Assembly: GCA_046593925.1 (NCBI GenBank)
Contig: JBKJQN010000079.1
Location: 59,668-123,667 of the forward strand
Source of the DNA: JAYVYM01 sp046593925
Lineage (GTDB): Bacteria > Actinomycetota > Actinomycetes > Mycobacteriales > SCTD01
DNA: 64,000 nucleotides
Direction: 5' to 3'
Position 1 is the first letter of the stretch, and each line of letters opens with the position of its first letter. Both the position numbers and the translations under genes were made by a program. A model generated the notes under the pieces. It searched no databases and was not told the DNA's origin. It worked only from the letters and a program-made list of their open reading frames with translations. Positions 53,260 to 61,626 of this stretch are shown here, piece by piece.

Positions 53260-53316
53260 GCAGGGACCGTCGCACGAGCCTCCGACAGTTCTGCGCAGGC
53301 CGGTAGCGTCGTCGCG

Positions 53317-54405
53317 GTGAGCCTCTCGATCGGCATCGTCGGCCTGCCCAACGTCGGCAAGAGCACGCTGTTCAACGCGCTGACCAAGAACGACGTGCTG
53401 GCGGCCAACTACCCCTTTGCCACGATCGAGCCCAACGTCGGCGTCGTCGGCGTCCCCGACGCGCGGCTCGGCGTCCTGGCACAGGTCTTCAGTTCGCAGA
53501 AGGTGATCCCTGCGACCGTCGACTTCGTCGACATCGCGGGCATCGTGAAGGGCGCGAGCGAGGGAGAGGGCCTGGGCAACAAGTTCCTTGCCTCGATCCG
53601 CGACAGCGATGCGATCTGCCAGGTGGTGCGCGCCTTCAAGGACGACAACGTGGTCCACGTCGACGGCCGGGTCTCCCCGAAGGACGACATGGAGACCATC
53701 AACACCGAGCTGATCCTGGCGGACCTGCAGACCGTCGAACGGGCGATCCCGCGCCTGGAGAAGGAGGTCAGGCTGAAGAAGGAGACGGCAGCCGTTCTCG
53801 AGGCGGTCCGGCTGGCCCAGGCGGTGCTCGACTCCGGCCGTACGATCTACCAGTCCGGCGTGGACCGCGGCCCTCTGCGCGAGCTGCACCTGCTGACCGC
53901 CAAGCCCTTCCTGTACGTGTTCAACCTCGACGAGGACGAGCTCGCCGACCCGGCCGTACGTAGTGCCCTGGCTGAGCTCGTCGCGCCTGCCGAGGCGGTG
54001 TTCCTCGACGCCAAGGTCGAGTGCGAGCTGATCGAGATGGCCGAGGACGAGGCCCTGGAGCTGCTGCAGTCGATGGGCCAGCAGGAGTCGGGGCTGCATC
54101 AGCTGGCGCGCATCGGCTTCGACACCCTCGGGCTGCAGACCTACCTGACGGCCGGGCCCAAGGAGACCCGCGCCTGGACGATCCCGAAAGGCGCCACCGC
54201 CCCCGAGGCGGCCGGCGTCATCCACACCGACTTCCAGCGCGGCTTCATCAAGGCCGAGGTCATCGGATACACCGACCTCGTGGAGCTCGGCTCCGTCGTG
54301 GCTGCGCGGTCTGCGGGCAAGGCCCGGATGGAGGGCAAGGACTACGTCATGCAGGACGGTGACGTCGTGGAGTTCCGCTTCGGACCAACGTCCACGCCCA
54401 AGTAG
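53317..54405 (+). CDS. ychF: Redox-regulated ATPase/GTPase YchF (Obg family)
   Basis: 362-residue Obg-like protein. GLPNVGKSTLFNALT (P-loop), DIAGIVKGASEGEGLGNKFL (switch II) and the C-terminal TGS-like domain RAWTIPKGATAPEAAGVIHT. The G4 position reads YVFNLDED where NKxD would be, typical of YchF proteins that prefer ATP. GTG at 53317 with TAGCGT 7 nt upstream. Associates with ribosomes and responds to oxidative stress. Counterpart of Rv1112 beside ispH. Confidence 0.95.
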   Translation: MSLSIGIVGLPNVGKSTLFNALTKNDVLAANYPFATIEPNVGVVGVPDARLGVLAQVFSSQKVIPATVDFVDIAGIVKGASEGEGLGNKFLASIRDSDAICQVVRAFKDDNVVHVDGRVSPKDDMETINTELILADLQTVERAIPRLEKEVRLKKETAAVLEAVRLAQAVLDSGRTIYQSGVDRGPLRELHLLTAKPFLYVFNLDEDELADPAVRSALAELVAPAEAVFLDAKVECELIEMAEDEALELLQSMGQQESGLHQLARIGFDTLGLQTYLTAGPKETRAWTIPKGATAPEAAGVIHTDFQRGFIKAEVIGYTDLVELGSVVAARSAGKARMEGKDYVMQDGDVVEFRFGPTSTPK

Positions 54406-54446
54406 CCACAACATTGCCCGCTCGTCTGCAGCATGAGCCTTGCCTG

Positions 54447-54902
54447 ATGCAGACACCCGGTGACGTTGACGGGACCACGCTGCGGCTCAAGGCCCTTTCC
54501 CGTGCGATGCGGCGGTCGCTAGGCGCTGACGCGACCGTCGAGGACGACGACGCCGAGCCGTGGCCCTCGGCCCGCCTCCGGCCCGCGCGCAAGGACGCCC
54601 TCGGCGTTTCGTGGGTGGACTTCGGCAACGAGGTGGTCCTGTCCACTGATGGCGGACTCGGCGGCCAATGGGAGCTGGGCCGCACCGACGAGGACATCGA
54701 CTTCCTGGAAGACGTGGTGCGCTCCGTCGTCGCGGGCCGCGTTGTCGAGGTGCACGCCGGGGACAGATCACGCATCGAGGTCACGCTCTCGGACGGCTTC
54801 CTTGCAGTCGAAACCGGCAGCGTCGGCTTGCGAGGCCTGCTGCCCAAGCCGGGTTGGCGACGGTGGGGTCGGCGCATCGAGTACGCGCCCTACCGGGCGT
54901 AG
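54447..54902 (+). CDS. Hypothetical protein
   Basis: 151-residue soluble protein of mixed charge: FGNEVVLSTDGGLGGQWELG, then RTDEDIDFLEDVVRSVVAGR and VVEVHAGDRSRIEVTLSDGF. It looks like a small alpha/beta protein related to immunity-type or DUF domains that pair with toxins, but no cognate toxin is near and no family is recognised. ATG at 54447 lies within a 7-bp inverted repeat (GTCTGCA 54424-54430, TGCAGAC 54448-54454). No Shine-Dalgarno. Confidence 0.55.
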   Translation: MQTPGDVDGTTLRLKALSRAMRRSLGADATVEDDDAEPWPSARLRPARKDALGVSWVDFGNEVVLSTDGGLGGQWELGRTDEDIDFLEDVVRSVVAGRVVEVHAGDRSRIEVTLSDGFLAVETGSVGLRGLLPKPGWRRWGRRIEYAPYRA

Positions 54903-54908
54903 GTGTCG

Positions 54909-56378
54909 CTAGGGCCGGCTCCCTGGCGCCCCCGGCTCGACGTCCCGCTCCGGTCCGTGCACGCAGCGGCCGGCGACGTAGGTCGCGTGCACCGGCACGG
55001 CCATCAGGTCGGCGGCCGACAGCGCTGCCGGGTCGGGGACGTCCAGGACCACCAGGTCCGCATCGTCGCCAGCCCTCAGCCGGCGGGCACCGGCCGCAGC
55101 CAGCGCGACCTCGAGCGGCACCACCTCCTGCGGCCGCCACGGCGGCCGGGTGCCGTCGGTGCGGTGGACGGCGACGGTGAGACTGCGCCAGGGGTCCATC
55201 GGCGAGACGGGGGCGTCGCTGCCGAGCACGAGCCGGGCGCCGGCTGCGACCAGGCTCGCCAACGGGTAGGGGAGCGACCCGGTGTGCCGCCAGACGTCGT
55301 CGACGAGCCCGGCGTCGTCGAGCACGTGCGCGGGCTGCACCGACGCCACGACGCCACCGGCCGCGAACAGCGGCAGGTCCTCGCGCCGGACGAGCTGCGC
55401 GTGCTCGATGCTCGCCCCGCGCGGGGCGTACTGCAGCACGCGCAGGGCGTCGCGGGTCGCCTCGTCGCCGATCGCGTGCACGGCCACCCCGAAGCCGGCC
55501 TCCGCCGCGTCCGCGAGCGCCGCCACCAGCGCCGCCGGGTCGAGCAGCTGCTCGCCGTGCCCGCTGCCGTCGGCGTACGGCGTCAGGCACCGGGCGGTCC
55601 GGGCACCGAGCGCCCCGTCCGCGAACAGCTTGACCGGGCCGACCCGCAGGAAGCCGTTCCCGTCGCCCGTCCGCAGGCCGCGGGCGACCAGGGCGGGCAC
55701 CCGCTCCGGCAGGACGACGGCGGTGACCCTGAGCGGCAGCGCGCCCGCCCCGTCGGTGCGCCTTTCCCAGCTGCCGTGCGCGTCCTCGAAGGAGAAGTCG
55801 CGGACGGCCGTGAGCCCGCGGGCGTGGGCGGCAGCGACCGCGTCCTCGACGGCGTCGTCGTCCTCCTCGGGCGCCGGGGCCGGCAGCCGGCCGAGCGCCT
55901 GCCAGGCCTCGTGCTCGCGCAGCAGCCCCCGGTCCCCCGGCAGCCCGGCCGCGGCAAGCGCGGCCGGCGAGAGCCAGGCGGTGTGCATGTCGAGGCTGCG
56001 CAGCACGACCAGGCAGCCGGGCGCGGCGGCGGCCAGCAGCTCGGGCCGGGCCTCGTCTGACCAGAGGGCGTCGCGGAAACCGCTGCCCCGCACGGCGGCG
56101 CCCGGCGGGAGGTCGCGGTAGGCGGCCGCGACGAGCCCGGCGGTTGCCGCCGCCGACCGCGCGGGCGACAGGTCGACCTCCCGCCGGGAGCGGGCCCACT
56201 CGACGACGTGCGCGTGCGCGTCGCGCAGCCCGTGCCGGACGAACCGGCCACCGAGGTCGAGCACCCGCTCGCCCTGGCGGGGCTCGAGGTGCGGCCCCAC
56301 CTCGATCACGCAGCCGCCCGACAGCCGGAGGGCGACCGGCTCAGGCGTCCGCCCGCCGGTCAGCAGCAGGTCCCTCAC
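54909..56378 (-). CDS. Amidohydrolase (YtcJ-like)
   Basis: 489-residue metal-dependent hydrolase of the amidohydrolase superfamily, YtcJ/exoenzyme-regulatory type. The metal site is visible as LRDAHAHV (HxH), GPVKLFADGALGARTA, AVHAIGDEATRDAL, and SDAPVSPMDPW (final Asp). YtcJ relatives open cyclic amides or imines; the substrate is unknown. GTG at 56378 overlaps the stop of a Phd-like gene (GTGA), which means translational coupling. Residues before that GTG belong to the shadow of the upstream gene. Confidence 0.85.
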   Translation of the reverse strand: MRDLLLTGGRTPEPVALRLSGGCVIEVGPHLEPRQGERVLDLGGRFVRHGLRDAHAHVVEWARSRREVDLSPARSAAATAGLVAAAYRDLPPGAAVRGSGFRDALWSDEARPELLAAAAPGCLVVLRSLDMHTAWLSPAALAAAGLPGDRGLLREHEAWQALGRLPAPAPEEDDDAVEDAVAAAHARGLTAVRDFSFEDAHGSWERRTDGAGALPLRVTAVVLPERVPALVARGLRTGDGNGFLRVGPVKLFADGALGARTARCLTPYADGSGHGEQLLDPAALVAALADAAEAGFGVAVHAIGDEATRDALRVLQYAPRGASIEHAQLVRREDLPLFAAGGVVASVQPAHVLDDAGLVDDVWRHTGSLPYPLASLVAAGARLVLGSDAPVSPMDPWRSLTVAVHRTDGTRPPWRPQEVVPLEVALAAAGARRLRAGDDADLVVLDVPDPAALSAADLMAVPVHATYVAGRCVHGPERDVEPGAPGSRP

Positions 56379-56617
56379 GCGGTGCAGGGCGGGGGAGCCG
56401 CAGCGCTGACGAGGACCACGGCGGTAGTCCACCACCTGCCGCCCGTACGCCGTCGAGCGCGGCCAGCGCAGTGCCGACCGGGAGAGACCGACCCGCCGGG
56501 CTCGACACGGCTCAGCCCGACCACCTCCCGGCGGCCCCGCTCGGTCAGGAACACCGGCCGGTGCGCCGCGGTCTCGACGACCTCGCCGAACCGCTCCCGC
56601 GCCTCGGTGACGGGCAT
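56375..56617 (-). CDS. Lone Phd/YefM-like antitoxin
   Basis: 80-residue protein. MPVTEARERFGEVVETAAHR and PVFLTERGRREVVGLSRVEP are the Phd/YefM DNA-binding N-terminal core, with the usual LTERGRREV turn. The C-terminal tail is Arg-rich and unlike the toxin-binding tail of known antitoxins, and no Doc/RelE/PIN toxin lies beside it. ATG at 56617 with GAGGAG 12 nt upstream. Its stop overlaps the amidohydrolase start. Either an orphan regulator or the remains of a toxin-antitoxin pair. Confidence 0.55.
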   Translation of the reverse strand: MPVTEARERFGEVVETAAHRPVFLTERGRREVVGLSRVEPGGSVSPGRHCAGRARRRTGGRWWTTAVVLVSAAAPPPCTA

Positions 56618-56722
56618 GACACGGCTGTACTCCTCGCACTGTGCGGTGGTCAGACACGTCCAGTGGGGAGAGCCGGCGTTCCCATCGCGAGCGTGCGTGG
56701 ACCGGATCTTGGCTGTGGCGGC

Positions 56723-57528
56723 ATGGACCGGCGTCGAAGCCGGCGAGGGTGTGAGTCGTGCGCAGGCCTGCTGGTGGTCTACGTGATCGTCCAACTCGTC
56801 TCCGCGCTCTGGTACGGCCCGCAGTGGTTCGCCGCCGGCGACTGCTTCGAGACCTACAGCACCCTGCTGGCCCGGCTGAGCCCCCTGGGCCGCCGTACCG
56901 ACGGCCGACTCTCCCTGCGCAACCCGCTCGACGGTACCGACGGCACCCCCCTGGCACCGGGGCTCGCGGCCCTCGCCACCGCCCTGATCGGCACCACCGC
57001 CTTCGACGGCCTGACCCGCGCGACCTGGTTCCAGAGCAGGTTCTCCCGCGCCAGCCCGCTCACCCCGACCCTCCTGGCGTTGCTGACCGTCACGCTCGTC
57101 GGGGGTCTGTACGCGACCGCGACGGCCCTCCCGGGGCGGATGACACGGACGACAGGCGCACCGAACAGGCATGCGCACTCGCTGATCCCGATTGCCGCGG
57201 GCTACGCCGTCGCGCACTACTTCTCGCTGCTGGTCTTCGAGGGCCAGCTCACCTGGATCCTGGCCCAGCAACCCCTTCGCGCAGGACAGCGTCGACTACT
57301 TCGGTACGTACGCCAATGTGGTCAACCTGACCGCCGTTTCGGCGAGTGCCATTGCTGCTGTGCAGATCGGAGCCATCGTCATCGGGCACGTGATCGGCGT
57401 CGTCCTGGCCCCTGACCGGGCGGTGCGGGCTGTGCGCGCATGCACCCACGGCCCGGCGCTCCCAGTACCCGCTGCTGGCCGTCATGGTGGCCTTGACCAC
57501 AGGAGGCCTCACCCTGCTCCCGGGGTGA
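56723..57528 (+). pseudogene. Frameshifted, 5'-truncated multi-helix membrane protein
   Basis: Three successive frames give one continuous membrane-protein homology. Frame 1: LVVYVIVQLVSALWYGPQWF through IPIAAGYAVAHYFSLLVFEG. After a shift near 57270: SVDYFGTYANVVNLTAVSAS and AIAAVQIGAIVIGHVIGVVL. After a second shift near 57460: SQYPLLAVMVALTTGGLTLL then TGA. It resembles the C-terminal half of a large actinobacterial membrane protein often annotated as fenitrothion hydrolase-like. Two shifts and a missing N-terminus indicate decay; a sequencing error could explain one shift but not the truncation. Confidence 0.65.
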
Positions 57529-57645
57529 GGGGGCGAGCGCACCGGCGCGGCCGGTGCCAAGCGAGACGGTGCACCTGACATCGTGCCGGGTACGGCGGGC
57601 ATCGGCGCGCGCCGGGATCTTGTGCCGACCGATGGAGGGGCCCGG

Positions 57646-58149
57646 ATGACAGACGCAGCGCCGGAGGACCTCGGTGGCGTGGCAGCGCTGCGCTTGCAGC
57701 AGGTCCTCGCGCTGGGCCGGATCACGATGACCTTCGAGACGCTCGACTTCATGGTGGGGGAGCTGATCCTGGGCTTCTCCGGCAGCCCGACCCGCAGGAA
57801 CGTCGACGGACTCACGCCTGGGAAGCGGGCGACCACGCTCGAGCAGGTCAGTGCAGGCGTCGCCGGCCCGGCCCGCCAGCCCCTCGACGCGCTGCTCGGC
57901 GAATACGCAAGGGTGACCCACGAGCGGGTCAACCTCATCCACGGCTCGTGGAGCCCGCCGGTGGAGGGCGAGCCGCTCAACGGCCCGGCGTTCCTGTGGC
58001 GCGGGGGGAGTCGGCTGCGGCGGCCACCGAGGATCCTGAACCAGTTCGCGACCGACGTGGCCGGCGTCCTTGAGATGGTCGCCGACGTGGCCACCGCCCT
58101 GCAGCAGGAGGACTCCTGGCACGGGCCGCCCCCACCGTCGTCAAGGTAG
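57646..58149 (+). CDS. Hypothetical protein
   Basis: 167-residue soluble helical protein. RITMTFETLDFMVGELILGF, RATTLEQVSAGVAGPARQPL and THERVNLIHGSWSPP suggest a four-helix bundle with a conserved HGSW. No family recognised. ATG at 57646 follows GGAGGGG by 5 nt, a good Shine-Dalgarno. It stands among decayed genes but is itself intact, so it may be a recent or accessory gene. Confidence 0.6.
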   Translation: MTDAAPEDLGGVAALRLQQVLALGRITMTFETLDFMVGELILGFSGSPTRRNVDGLTPGKRATTLEQVSAGVAGPARQPLDALLGEYARVTHERVNLIHGSWSPPVEGEPLNGPAFLWRGGSRLRRPPRILNQFATDVAGVLEMVADVATALQQEDSWHGPPPPSSR

Positions 58150-58370
58150 CGCTGCACACCCCTACGGTCGCGCACGGTCCCGGGCGGGCCTCGGCGGTGA
58201 GACGGGCGACCTGCTGACCCTGAGGCTCGGCGGCTGCCCGGCGGAGCCGGTGACCGCAGTCCTCTCCCAGGTCACGGCGGCACGTGCGGCGCGGTGGGGC
58301 GGCCGCAGGGCCCGCCGGCTATACGGTCGCGGCCTCGGCGGCACCGCCGCCCCCGCGGTAGGAGCTGTCG
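58150..58370. other. Gap upstream of the interrupted small gene
   Basis: 221 bp with no credible reading frame. Its right end holds the AGGAG Shine-Dalgarno of the interrupted small gene (58360-58364). Nothing else recognised. Confidence 0.4.
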
Positions 58371-58559
58371 ATGCGGATGAACATGCAGTCACCTTGGATC
58401 TCCGGCTGACCCGCCGCGGTCATCTTCGCGGTGGTCTGGCTGATCACCGGCGGGTCAGGCGGGGAGCTGTTCCTGGGCAGCCTCCTGGTCGGCGACATCA
58501 CGACCGCCATCAGTGTCGTCGTGCACGGGGTGATGAAGACGTCGCGTACGCGGCATTGA
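58371..58559 (+). pseudogene. Small membrane-protein gene broken by one in-frame TGA
   Basis: From ATG at 58371 (Shine-Dalgarno AGGAG, 6 nt upstream) the frame reads MRMNMQSPWISG, then TGA at 58407-58409, then continues in the same frame as PAAVIFAVVWLITGGSGGEL and FLGSLLVGDITTAISVVVHG to a stop at 58559. The whole would be a 62-residue protein with one or two helices. A single G-to-A change (TGG to TGA) explains it. Selenocysteine is unlikely: no flanking Sec context or SECIS-like hairpin was recognised. Confidence 0.45.
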
Positions 58560-58593
58560 CGGCAGCCCGCGAGCCACGACGACGAGAACGTCC

Positions 58594-59001
58594 ATGACGG
58601 CCCCGCGCCTGCGTCACCCGGTCAACTCCGCGCAGCAGTCCCGCCGGCGAGAGAGCGCGCAGCTGCGGGCGGCCGACGCCATCACCGCCTTTGCCGGGTC
58701 TATGCGGTTCGTCTATCTGCATGCCATCATCTTTACGCTCTGGATGCTGGTTGTGGAGTCCGCGCCCTGGCCGCAGCTCACGCTGGTCGTCTCGCTCGAG
58801 GCCATCTTTCTGTCGACGTTCGTCCTGATCGGGCAGAACCGGCAGGCGAGCTTCCAGACGGCCAAGGCCGAACACGACTTCAACGAGCAGGAGCTCGAGC
58901 TCAAGACGAACACCGAGCTCACCAGGGCGATCCATGTCCTGACGACGGAGCTGCACGCCCGGCTGCTGGCCCCTGGCCAGGACCGCCCCGCCCGCGGCTG
59001 A
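58594..59001 (+). CDS. DUF1003 membrane protein
   Basis: 135-residue protein with two transmembrane helices (about 37-56 and 62-80) in the DUF1003 pattern. DAITAFAGSMRFVYLHAIIF, then LVVSLEAIFLSTFVLIGQNR, then a charged coiled-coil tail with FNEQELELKTNTELTRAIH. ATG at 58594. DUF1003 proteins are membrane proteins of unknown function, some resembling CorA-like ion transporter helices. Confidence 0.8.
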   Translation: MTAPRLRHPVNSAQQSRRRESAQLRAADAITAFAGSMRFVYLHAIIFTLWMLVVESAPWPQLTLVVSLEAIFLSTFVLIGQNRQASFQTAKAEHDFNEQELELKTNTELTRAIHVLTTELHARLLAPGQDRPARG

Positions 59002-59138
59002 GGTGGGGGGCGCGTCGTCAGCCCGGCAGCGCACCGGGGGGCGGGACCAGGGCCGGGCCAGGGTGGGCACCCGGTGTGCTCGGGGGGCTGCCGGCGCACG
59101 GTGGTGCCACCGAGAACACCACCGACAGGGAGAACGAC

Positions 59139-59393
59139 ATGGACGACGTCCGCGAACTGTTCCACCGCAATGGCCTGGTACGCACCGACGACCGGATCCT
59201 CGGTGGCGTCTGCGCCGGCCTGGGCCGGCGGGTGGGGCTCGACCCGTGGCCGGCCCGGCTGCTGTTCGTGCTGATCCTGCTGGTGGTGCCGGGCAGCCAG
59301 CTGCTCGTCTACCCGGCCCTGTGGGTGCTGATGCCGGACCGGGCCTGGGTGGCCCGGCGGGCCGGCGGCGAGGCAGCCGTCCCGGCGACCTGA
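59139..59393 (+). CDS. PspC-domain protein
   Basis: 84-residue protein with the PspC fold: short amphipathic start FHRNGLVRTDDRILGGVCAG, then GLGRRVGLDPWPARLLFVLI and a hydrophobic pair of helices ending VYPALWVLMPD. PspC proteins sense membrane stress and partner with histidine kinases or PspA; here it stands alone beside a DUF1003 membrane protein. ATG at 59139 with AGGGAG 7 nt upstream. Confidence 0.88.
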   Translation: MDDVRELFHRNGLVRTDDRILGGVCAGLGRRVGLDPWPARLLFVLILLVVPGSQLLVYPALWVLMPDRAWVARRAGGEAAVPAT

Positions 59394-59403
59394 GCGGGCG
59401 CGG

Positions 59404-59697
59404 TCAGCTGATGGGGACCAGCGGGTGGATGCCGGGGGGCACCGCGAGCGCCTCGCCGGCGACCGCCAGGGCCTGCTGCACATGGGTGGTCTGCAGGTGC
59501 GCGTCGAGGTCGGCCTGGGCGCGCCAGCGCTCGACGGTGACGAACGTGCCGGGCGCCGCCGCGGACTCGAACAGCTCGTACGCCAGGCAGCCGTCCTCCT
59601 GCCGGGTCGGGCCGACCAGGGCGGACAGCGCGTCTCGCACGGCGCCCTCCGAGCCGCTCTTGGCGACGAGGACGGCGACGACGGGCAGGTCGGACAC
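59404..59697 (-). CDS. Antibiotic biosynthesis monooxygenase-like (YgiN type)
   Basis: 97-residue ABM ferredoxin-like fold. VVAVLVAKSGSEGAVRDALS, then CLAYELFESAAAPGTFVTVE, then WRAQADLDAHLQTTHVQQAL. Small dimeric proteins of this type oxidise quinols or polyketides, or degrade haem in related branches. GTG start at 59697. Substrate unknown. It is convergent with pspC, 10 bp apart, and 21 bp after a small membrane-protein gene on the same strand. Confidence 0.85.
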   Translation of the reverse strand: MSDLPVVAVLVAKSGSEGAVRDALSALVGPTRQEDGCLAYELFESAAAPGTFVTVERWRAQADLDAHLQTTHVQQALAVAGEALAVPPGIHPLVPIS

Positions 59698-59718
59698 GGG
59701 GCTCTCCAGGGATCGGGG

Positions 59719-59976
59719 TCAGCGGGAGTCGAGCAGGCGGAAAAGCTCCGCCGGGCCGTACGTCAGGCAGACGCCGCCCGCCGTCACGGTGAGCAGCATC
59801 ACGATCAGCACCCAGGCCGCCGTGCGGCGCCAGCGCTCCTGCGGGCCGGGCATGGTCGCCGGCAGGTAGCAGGTCGGAAGCGCGCCGCTGACCTGCAGCT
59901 CGCGCCAGTGCGGGTCGACCTCGTGGACGTCGGCGGCGTCGGGAACGTCGTCGTACTCGCTGCGGTGAGGCGGCAC
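59719..59976 (-). CDS. Small single-helix membrane protein
   Basis: 85-residue protein: acidic N-terminus (YDDVPDAADVHEVDPHW), then one transmembrane helix (about 52-72) and a short tail PAELFRLLDSR. GTG at 59976 with TAGTGT exactly 6 nt upstream (59983-59988). No family recognised; it may be a partner of the monooxygenase gene 21 bp downstream. Confidence 0.6.
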   Translation of the reverse strand: MPPHRSEYDDVPDAADVHEVDPHWRELQVSGALPTCYLPATMPGPQERWRRTAAWVLIVMLLTVTAGGVCLTYGPAELFRLLDSR

Positions 59977-59982
59977 GGCCGA

Positions 59983-59988
59983 ACACTA
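59983..59988 (-). promoter_or_regulatory. Candidate -10 element (TAGTGT)
   Basis: Read on the minus strand, TAGTGT ends 6 nt before the GTG at 59976, with no Shine-Dalgarno. One of the window's repeated leaderless signals. Confidence 0.35.
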
Positions 59989-60000
59989 CGGCCTCGAGGC

Positions 60001-61623
60001 TCAGCCCTTGGCGTCACTCCACCGGCGGACGACCGACACGTCGGCGACGAAGCGCACGCCGCTGCCCGCCGCCCAGCGCCCGGCGGCCTCCTCGAGCCCG
60101 GAGCGCAGCAGGTCGGCGGCGGCGGGGGCGGCCGGCTCGGGAACCTCGAGCAGCAGCTCGTCGTGCAGGCACAGCACGATCCGGCCGCCGAGCTCCGGCA
60201 GCCCGCTGCGCACGGTGGCCGCCCACACCTTGAACAATTCGGCGGCCGCGCCCTGGACGACGGCGTTGCGGGCGCCGCGACCCGAGCCGCCACCGCCGAA
60301 CGTCAGTAGCCGGCCGCCCCAGGTGCGCAGTTCGCCGCCGTCGCGCCCGACCCCCTCGGCGGCCCGGAGGTGTGCCAGCGCCGTCGGGTAGGCGGCCTCC
60401 ATCCGCAGCAGCGCCGCCCCCGCGGCGCCGGAGGTCTGGCCGTACATCGCGGCCAGGACGGCGATCTTCGCCGTCGGGCGGTCCACGCCGAGCTGTGCGG
60501 CGACCGGCGCGTACATGTCCAGCTCGCGGGCGGCAGCGGCCAGGCCGGCGTCGCCCGAGACGACGGCGAGCACCCGCGGCTCGACCTGCCCGAGATCAGC
60601 CCGCACCAGCAGCCGGCCGGGGGGCGCCGCGACAGCGGGGCGCAGCTCGGCCGGGAGGTTGTGCAGCCCGGCGGATGCGGTCATCCGGCCCGCCGCGGCG
60701 TCGGCGGCGCCCCAGCAGCCGCGCAGCCGGTCGTCCAGGGCGACCTGCCGTGCCAGCCAGCCCCAGCCGTACGTGGTGGCGATCCGCTCGGTCTTGCGCC
60801 AGTCGAGCAGCGCGGCGACGGCTGGCGAGGTCGCGCGGTGCGGCTCGAGGCGCCATGACCTCGTGTCGGGCACGTCGATGCCGACCCGCAGCAGCAGCTC
60901 GCGGACCAGCAGCGGGTTGCGCAGGTCGGCGGACCCCGGGAAGTGGCTCAGCACCCGGGCGTCGCGGGCGGCCCGGGCGGCGTCCTCGTCGGTCGGGGGC
61001 TCGCCGATCGCGGCGGTGAGCAGCGCGCGGGCCGCCGCTCGGTCGACGGGTAGCCCGTCGTGCTCCAGCTCGACCGCGAGCAGGGCGGCGGCGCTCTCGG
61101 CGTACGCCGTCAGCAGCGCCAGCGGCGGGGTCGCCGGGCTCGGCCGCGGGTCGGGCAGCGCGACGAGCGCCGCCTGCTGGCGACGCTGGACGTCGAGGGC
61201 GAGCTCGGCCCAGCGGCAGGCCCGCTGCAGGTCGGCCGGCTCCCCGCGAACGGCCCAGGGCTCGGCCGCCCAGTCCGGCGACAGGCTGCCGTCGGGGCGC
61301 ACCGGGTCGCCGTCCGCCGCGAGATCCAGCAGCGTCGGCGCGTCCGCGGGCCTGGCCGGCTCGGCGACCTCTCGGCCGGGTGAGAACACCGCCGCCGGGT
61401 CGTCGCGCCGGCCACCGGACAGCAGCCGGTGCACGGCGCCGAGGTCCCAGCAGGCCCGCGGCCGGGTGCCGGCGGCGACCAGCGTGGGCGCGGTCGTCGC
61501 GGCCCGCCACCACACCAGCCGGGCGCCCGCGGGGGGCGGGCCGTGCACGACCCAGCTTCGCTCGCCCTGCGCAAGCGCCGTCCCGAGGCCGGCGACGACC
61601 GCGACGCCGACGAGGTCGGCCAC
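60001..61623 (-). CDS. Short family A DNA polymerase (PolA-like)
   Basis: 540-residue protein with a family A polymerase domain. Motif A is RADLGQVEPRVLA near 343, motif B RPTAKIAVLAAMYGQ (Arg and Lys kept, Leu where Phe/Tyr is usual in helix O), motif C LCLHDELLLEV near 488. The N-terminal 170 residues stand where a 3'-5' exonuclease would be, but no Asp-x-Glu or other DEDD acidic set is recognisable. Actinobacterial relatives are annotated as bifunctional exonuclease/polymerase. GTG at 61623 starts 3 nt after the preceding stop on this strand, so it is co-transcribed with the oxidase. Role probably in repair. Confidence 0.83.
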   Translation of the reverse strand: MADLVGVAVVAGLGTALAQGERSWVVHGPPPAGARLVWWRAATTAPTLVAAGTRPRACWDLGAVHRLLSGGRRDDPAAVFSPGREVAEPARPADAPTLLDLAADGDPVRPDGSLSPDWAAEPWAVRGEPADLQRACRWAELALDVQRRQQAALVALPDPRPSPATPPLALLTAYAESAAALLAVELEHDGLPVDRAAARALLTAAIGEPPTDEDAARAARDARVLSHFPGSADLRNPLLVRELLLRVGIDVPDTRSWRLEPHRATSPAVAALLDWRKTERIATTYGWGWLARQVALDDRLRGCWGAADAAAGRMTASAGLHNLPAELRPAVAAPPGRLLVRADLGQVEPRVLAVVSGDAGLAAAARELDMYAPVAAQLGVDRPTAKIAVLAAMYGQTSGAAGAALLRMEAAYPTALAHLRAAEGVGRDGGELRTWGGRLLTFGGGGSGRGARNAVVQGAAAELFKVWAATVRSGLPELGGRIVLCLHDELLLEVPEPAAPAAADLLRSGLEEAAGRWAAGSGVRFVADVSVVRRWSDAKG

Positions 61624-61626
61624 CGG

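Noticed and set aside
54424..54454. Inverted repeat GTCTGCA/TGCAGAC around the start of the 54447 gene as a riboswitch or operator
   Set aside because: Only 7-bp arms with mismatched interior; short enough to occur by chance, so noted only in the gene entry.
58371..58559. Selenocysteine at the in-frame TGA
   Set aside because: No recognisable SECIS-like hairpin and no redox context; a nonsense change from TGG is simpler.
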